DNA from: Paramarasmius palmivorus
Lineage: Eukaryota; Basidiomycota; Agaricomycetes; Agaricales; Marasmiaceae
Length of the DNA stretch: 64,000 nt
Reading direction: 5' to 3'
Assembly (NCBI GenBank): GCA_037176845.1
Contig: JAYKXP010000001.1
Span: 434,001-498,000, forward strand
The notes beneath the pieces were generated by a model. It ran no database searches. It saw only the letters and a program-made list of their open reading frames with translations, and had not been told where the DNA came from. Shown here piece by piece: positions 58,475 through 64,000 of the stretch. Positions within the stretch are counted from its first letter, which is position 1, and the number at the start of each line of letters is the position of its first letter. The translations under genes were made by a program, and so were the position numbers.

Positions 58475-60334
58475 TCAGGCCCTGTCCCCATTGAAGCTTT
58501 TGGTCCAGAGTGTTGACAACTTGTGCACGTATGCGCCTAGACAGACAAGGGCGCTGACTCCCAAAAGCGACCCGATAAAAATACTCAGAATCCCCGAGTC
58601 GTGAAGGCCGTACACGCTGCCATTTATCCCAGCACCTGAACCCGATTCGGGACGATACAGTATAGATGCAACGAGGGGTCCAGCAATACAGCCGATACCT
58701 CTAGCAACGAAGAGGACCGAGTAGAGAACAGGGACGTATTCGGGCTCCTTATCCGATATTCTTCGCGCCGCTTGGGCCCACATAGACGAGTATCCTCCAG
58801 CCTAGAAAGGGACGGTGTTATTTCGAACAGGCGCTCAGAACTGATACTAATCTACTCACGATTAATCCAAACAACAAGGAGAATGCGAGTAACATTGCAA
58901 GACCGTTCGCAAAGCCATAAAGTAGGAAGGCGAGAACAGCACTTCCCGCGGCCGAAATGGTCATCAAAGACGCATAACCGTACTTGTCAGATAATTGGCC
59001 CCAAATAAGTCGACCAGGAATTGACGCCAGGTTGAGAGCGGAGAGGACTATGCTACAGATCAGATTTCCGGTGTCACTTAACAGCGATAAACGCACGGAT
59101 ATTAGGATTCGAGATACCAAGCTGTGCAGCTTGAGTCGGTAGGAAAACCGTCACGGGGAAATACCCTGCAGCCTGGAGCAAAGAAGCGGATGCCTATACA
59201 GAGGGCGTTAGCATTTAGAGGTGAAGGTCGGTAAAACGACATACCACAGCGATGAACGGGCCCTGAATCAATGCCCTGAAGCTGAAAACAGGATATGCCC
59301 CTCGTGCTACCATTCCCACAGGTAATCGCGGCCTTGCGAAATGCAGAGCAGCCACGCCCAGAACGGCGGTGATCAACACCCAGATACGCATTGTCCATTG
59401 GAAGCCCACGTGAACTAATAAAGCATCCAACATCTGGGGTAGACAAACACCGCCGAGGGAGGCACCCGTGATGATCAAGCCTGAAGCTAGGCCCCGCTTT
59501 TCCACAAACCAGTGGGTGACCCTGTGACCGGTGAGAATCGTATATCGTATAATAAATGAGAAAGTGTACTCACCATATGTAGGTCGGAAAAGAGATGATT
59601 GCGGCAGAAAGACCGGGAAGCACCCCTTGGCAAATAATCAGTTGCCACACCTGCACCAAAGAGAGGTGTCAGGATCAATCAGGCTGGGAAGGATAGAATA
59701 CTGACCGAGGTGGCAAAGCTGGCGGCTAACATACCAGCAATCCAAAGTACTAATCCGAAATACATGACGACACGAAGGTACTGCGGATGGCGTTGAAAAA
59801 CGACCATTAGAACAATTCCTGTGCCATATTCCAAAGCCAAGCCTGTAGTGCCTATAGCTGAAATTTCGGTCGAAGAAGCTTTGTTAAACGGTGGATTAGA
59901 TTCGTAATATGATTGGAATGTTCCGAACGACGACTGCAATATAGGTTAGAATAAGCAATTATCCAACACTGAACACTGACTTGAGGACCCCAAAAGAGAA
60001 ACTCTATAACAAACACAGAGGCGCAGAACAGCCAGGCATGCATCCCTCTGTCAACGGGAGGGAGATGAGCGTCGACCTGTGCGCGTTCCGCACTAGAGGG
60101 ATCGTTGGTGGTTGGTGTTTTGGATCTGGTAGAACTTTTGGATTCTGCAATTGTGGGACATGTCGAGGGTGGCATCGACGAGACATTAGTGGATGAAGAA
60201 ACGACAAGGTCCTTTTCAGTCGAAGACTCGGGGGAAGAGCTAGGGGTCGACGATGACCGGGAATAGGATGGAGAGATTCGATGCTCTTTTTCGAAGGACT
60301 CGGAGCGAGTCTGAGGTTCAGCGACATTCGACAT
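58475..60334 (-). CDS. MFS monocarboxylate transporter-like protein (MCT family)
   Basis: This is a 12-helix plasma-membrane or organellar carrier of the fungal monocarboxylate-porter group. The N-terminal 100 residues are Ser/Thr-rich and cytosolic (MSNVAEPQTRSESFEKEHRI). Helix 1 reads HAWLFCASVFVIEFLFWGPQ and joins in phase to SSFGTFQSYYESNPPF, the family's conserved first loop. Later blocks include SAIGTTGLALEYGTGIVLMV, ICQGVLPGLSAAIISFPTYI, THWFVEKRGLASGLIITGAS and LGGVCLPQMLDALL. NLASIPGRLIWGQLSDKYGY and AGGYSSMWAQAARRISDKEP close the pattern. It stops after VHKLSTLWTKSFNGDRA at 58475. Introns are about 50-60 bp and the joins examined are in phase. The substrate is unknown; family members carry monocarboxylates or other small organic acids. 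Confidence 0.88.
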
Positions 60335-61778
60335 AGCTGTGAGGTTTTCGAGGGTACGCTGAAAGCAGGGGTTTTATCTTGGATATTCTAGTAGGACTTG
60401 TGGTATTTTATGAGACCAAGCCCCAACGGAACTCCAATAGTATCCAATGTAAGACGAATACTTGCGATGGGGGCGAAATGGCACTTCTCCAAAGCTTGGA
60501 GGAGCTTGGAGGAGCTTGTCCGAGGCCGTAATAATGTCTAAATGATTAGCATTGCGCGCACATCTCTGGCGATCCAATTGAACGTCTCGTGTCGGGTCAC
60601 AGCCTGTTTGGTGAATATTGAGTGAACCAGTGGTTCTCCACGGTGATGCGTCTCTGTAGAAGTCTAAGAAACGCTCGGCTGCTCGTAAAGTAAACAAGTT
60701 CACTTACTAATGGACCCGCGGGCTGAGCGTGACAGCGATTTTGTGTGCGTTTGGCATTTTGAATGGCACATCCTAAGGAGTCGGTACGTGATTTTTACCA
60801 ACTCGGTGACTGGGAGCGTGCACAATCACGGATCGGCGAATGTGGAAGACCACCCCGAGTGCTTCTTGCTCGCATTCCACACGGTTGTCAATGTATGGCA
60901 TAAACGTTTGAATACATCTTCAATTAGGAGGCTAGCCCTTAGCAAGGCCCCGCCTTTTGGTACCCACAGTAAGGGGACAATAGATTGTACTCGAACGGTG
61001 CCTGCCGACCAGGAGGGGTTGCTGTACATCGGTACATAGTCATCTCGTAGGCTCCACAAAAGCCGAGTTGTCGAAAGCTGCGCCGGCGTGAGTGTGAACG
61101 GTGCTCGGTTGTTTCCAGGAAGAGTGGCGGAAAATGCAACTTGCGATCTTTCTAGATTACCCGACGGTCCCAGCGTAGATACAAAACAAGACCGGGGTGA
61201 AGCGACATGAGCAATCGCTACGATAATCCGCGGCGAATGGGTCAAGCGTGTGTCGAGGATCGTTCAGTACGAAGTCTCGGTCCCATGTCAATGCTTGGGG
61301 AAATAACCAGGGGGAGTAGTGCGGACTGAGAGGGAAGGGATGTGAGACTGATATTGTCGAGACAACATCGACTAGGAACCATTCGCGCAGGGCCCGAGTC
61401 GGCGGTAGCACTCCCACGCATTCGATGGTTTATGTCCAATATCCACTCTGTCAAAGCCGACAGCCAAACGTTGATTGATCCTATCGCCGCGCTGCGACGG
61501 TCTTCGATGACATTATTCCTGTTTGGAATCATCGATCAAACGGTGTATGGAGCGCCAAACGACGGACGACACGAAGTTGCGATATGGCAAAGGTGTGTGT
61601 CTCCATATGGAAGTGATTCGATTTCTACGGAACTGCATCATGATGAGGTTCATAGGTGAGTTTGGCACGTAACAAGTTCCACAGATTCACACCCACCGAG
61701 TCTTAGAATGCTCTGAAATATAAAGCCAAATAGCTTGCCTTCTATCGTCTCATCGTTCTTCACTCCACGCCCACTCCA
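60335..61778. other. Intergenic, no gene recognised
   Basis: About 1.4 kb. A short direct repeat of GCTTGGAGGA units lies near 60494-60517. Open frames at 60710-61245 have no family signature. Confidence 0.45.
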
Positions 61779-62429
61779 ATGTCTTTGACCAACCGCATCA
61801 CACAACGCAGCACTCTGAGGTTCCTACAGCAAGGAATAGTCGGTGCTCGTTCGATGAGCCTGCAAGTGAATCCAGAAAGAAGACCCCACATGGATTCTGG
61901 CAGGGATATCACCCAAATGCCTCGGTAAACATCGACCTCTCGATTAGATACCGGACCTCTTCACTGACCCTCGAGCGCAGTCAAATCAGAACTGATTTTT
62001 ACAACCTGTCGGGGAAACACTTAGTGAGCGCATATGCTCGAGAGGGCGACAACATACTGGACATAGCACACCGCCATGGCATCGATTTAGAGGGTTCGCT
62101 GTTCTCGGAGTGCTGCTTTACATGCGATTCTGACACCAAGCTCGTACAGGTTCATGTGAAGGGCAAGTCGCTTGTTCCACTTGTCACGTCATCTTGTCGC
62201 CGGAGGAGTACTCAAAGCTACCCGCACCAAAAGACAATGAAAACGACATGTTGGACATGGCCCATGGTCTGACTGAAACGTATGCATATCCTTTGCACCA
62301 AGATCAAGATCAATGACTCACGTTCACCGTAGGTCGCGCCTTGGGTGCCAGGTTCAAGTTGCGAGAGCAGTAGATGGACTGATGATTACCGTGCCAAATG
62401 CATACGGACTGCGGAAGAAGACTAATTAG
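61779..62429 (+). CDS. YAH1: Mitochondrial adrenodoxin-type [2Fe-2S] ferredoxin
   Basis: This electron carrier acts in mitochondrial iron-sulfur cluster assembly and haem A synthesis, taking electrons from ARH1. Exons 61779-61924, 61981-62093, 62150-62279 and 62333-62429 sum to 162 codons. The leader [20 protein letters not shown] is basic and hydroxylated, as expected for import. The mature part reads [20 protein letters not shown], then the cluster loop [20 protein letters not shown] with three Cys (C-x5-C-x2-C). The fourth Cys is in [17 protein letters not shown]. The acidic partner-binding helix [17 protein letters not shown] is conserved. The C-terminus is [10 protein letters not shown], shorter than in yeast. 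The intermembrane start region between the leader and NLSGKHLV is somewhat unusual, with a 56-bp intron at 61925-61980. The frame is intact. Confidence 0.92.
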
Positions 62430-63005
62430 AGCTCTGCATGTTTGTTGACGGACATTACTTACGATAAAAATTTGCAGTTGAGGCATCGGAGTGCGGTGGT
62501 AGTCGAAAAGTTGTACGAGTCCATAATAATTATAGTCTTCTGTGTTGTATGAAGGATGGGCCATGTTCCTCGTCATAGCCTCGCATTGGGTTTTCAGCAG
62601 GATTTTTATGTTCCACTGCTATCGGCATGGGATATTGCCAACACCGTTCTTCTGGGACGATGGACCGTTTCAAGACGTTGTCCTGGGGCAAAGGAAGGAG
62701 CCTGTTGAGAGCTACGCGTTCGGGGATTTCGAGTCTCGACGACAACTTACGTCGAAGTGTCATAGAGTTCTGCCAATAACCTTCACCAATTTCTTCAAGC
62801 GTTGGATTGATGACCTAAGGTCTGAAAGGTCTGATTTTGGCTCCAATACTGGTTGCGAGGGAGGTAGAAGCTTCCAACTTGCAATTATTGACCCTTCTCT
62901 CGTGTCAACGATGTCGATGGTCATGGTTACGAAGCGAGAATGTCTGACCTGGGCGCTTATGATACTGTAAGCGCTCGATATAATCTATCTGCGTATTCTA
63001 AGTAC
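62430..63005. other. Gap with unresolved coding-like segments
   Basis: About 580 bp between the convergent ferredoxin and RAD17-like genes. A plus-strand frame at 62542-62970 is open, and on the minus strand a segment near 62940-62780 reads MTIDIVDTREGSIIASWKLL while another near 62570-62470 reads PSYNTEDYNYYGLVQLFDYH. These do not assemble into a recognised gene. Confidence 0.35.
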
Positions 63006-64000
63006 TCAGAAATCCTCGATATCGTCACTCTCTAACCACCCTCCATCATGTACCTCGGTCTGAGCATCCACGCAAAAGCCTGATTCCTGGTCTACAACAC
63101 TCTCGTCCCCTGGGCCGGTATCGGATTCGTCCACTTGGCGGCCTTCAAAACCGGATTGCACAAATCGAAGATGAGAAAAGCGATGATGTGTGACCGGTGG
63201 TATTGCGGAAGGCGCTCGCGGGTCACCAGCTCTGAAATCCTTTGTCTTCAGTACGGCGCCCAGGTCTGTCGCAATCAGTTGAGGGCTCCAACGGCCAATA
63301 TCCCAGTCAGACTGATTGACCTGGCCAAGGATAGCTTCATGTTAGTCGAATCCAGGAGTTAAACGATGATATACACACCGATACACCTTCGGTCGGGGTA
63401 CCATTTATTCTTCCCTGGGATATGATCCATGATTTGACATCTCTCACAGCTTCCCATGCATCCTTCTCCTTATTCAGGAAGTCAAAAAACTCTGGTTTGA
63501 ACACTTTCTGCGAGCGGCGCTCTACAGGAGATGGTAATGAATGCAATGTGCCAAGGGTCAACAGGTGGAAGCGATGTGGATTGACATGATACCACTACAG
63601 AAGACGTGAGATTAAGCGGCAAGCTAGAATTTGCATGCTTACTGTTTCCCCACCGCTAGAATCGGCCCAGCTGAGCCACTCGGCGACACCTTCGCAGTGA
63701 TCCAGATCGTTACAAAACTGGGTATAGTTCTGATGGATATACAGCGAATACAAGGAGGAGTCGATCGGGGAGTCAGTATACAGGCGCTGAGAACCTAGTC
63801 AGTCCAGAAACGAGAGGGTATTGCAGAGGACTCACATCAACGTCAACCCGACTGGCTCTTCTGTCATGGTGTCGAAGGTGATCTGGTAGCGGTGGTGGAT
63901 CTTCAAGCCTTTTGTCTATCTCTTGCTCCTTCTTGATATCTTTCACCTGCGCCGACGGTGCTGGTGCATCGCCTTTCCCTAGACAGACATCAATCCGGTC
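63006..64000 (-). CDS. RAD17: RAD17-like checkpoint clamp loader, C-terminal part (runs off window)
   Basis: This is the 3' portion of a gene whose start lies beyond 64000. Rad17 loads the 9-1-1 clamp at damaged DNA with Rfc2-5. The visible exons read RIDVCLGKGDAPAPSAQVKD, then TDSPIDSSLYSLYIHQNYTQ and CNDLDHCEGVAEWLSWADSS. YHVNPHRFHLLTLGTLHSLP and VERRSQKVFKPEFFDFLNKE follow, matching the helical clamp-loader C-terminal domain I associate with fungal Rad17. After a phase-0 intron the last exon gives an acidic tail ending GGWLESDDIEDF, with the stop at 63006-63008. This acidic end resembles the phosphorylatable C-terminal motif used by Rad17 to contact the 9-1-1 clamp. The ATPase domain is outside the window, so the name is likely but not proven. 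Confidence 0.72.

Noticed and set aside
1..64000. Transposons, CRISPR arrays, tRNA or rRNA genes
   Set aside because: I saw no transposase or reverse-transcriptase motif, no long terminal repeats, no regular spacer array and no convincing tRNA or rRNA sequence. A dedicated tRNA scan and repeat search could still reveal small ones.

Overview
This window is nuclear DNA of a filamentous basidiomycete, most likely an Agaricomycete. Genes lie on both strands and are cut by many short introns of about 50-60 bp with GT-AG (occasionally GC-AG) borders. Gene content fits a wood- or litter-associated mushroom fungus: copper radical oxidases, an MFS drug exporter, a DUR3 urea transporter, autophagy and SUMO genes. 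All gene models were built by hand by joining exons in phase; names rest on recognised motifs, not on a database search.

Layout. 1.0-3.4 kb: MFS exporter. 3.7-4.6 kb: DUF3632 protein. 5.1-5.9 kb: unrecognised remnant. 7.9-17.7 kb: a direct tandem array of three copper radical oxidases (glyoxal oxidase-like, AA5_1). 18.0-19.7 kb: FAD monooxygenase (minus). 21.0-24.3 kb: O-methyltransferase with a long disordered tail (minus). 24.8-27.9 kb: DUR3 urea transporter (minus). 28.8-30.3 kb: divergent EMC8 and ATG12. 30.5 kb: LanC-like fragment. 30.7-37.5 kb: gene-poor. 37.5-40.2 kb: glycyl-tRNA synthetase (minus). 40.5-42.8 kb: bestrophin-like channel (minus). 44.9-45.6 kb: 3-hydroxyanthranilate dioxygenase (minus). 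45.9-52.1 kb: three plus-strand genes (Ser/Pro-rich protein, VHS-GAT adaptor, UBA2). 52.2-60.3 kb: three minus-strand genes (CXXC protein, lysine 2,3-aminomutase-like radical SAM protein, monocarboxylate transporter). 61.8-62.4 kb: mitochondrial [2Fe-2S] ferredoxin. 63.0-64.0 kb: 3' part of a RAD17-like gene that runs off the right edge.

The copper radical oxidase array is the most distinctive part. The three copies share exon structure and catalytic residues but differ in membrane attachment: copies 1 and 2 have a transmembrane helix and cytoplasmic tail, copy 3 a short hydrophobic, GPI-like end. Extracellular oxidases of this family make hydrogen peroxide for peroxidases, so the array may supply peroxide at the cell surface.

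Caveat: at least 14 single-base indels break otherwise well-conserved reading frames across the window, including in the essential glycyl-tRNA synthetase and in 3-hydroxyanthranilate dioxygenase. Much of this is probably sequence error, so broken frames here should not be read as gene death without raw reads.
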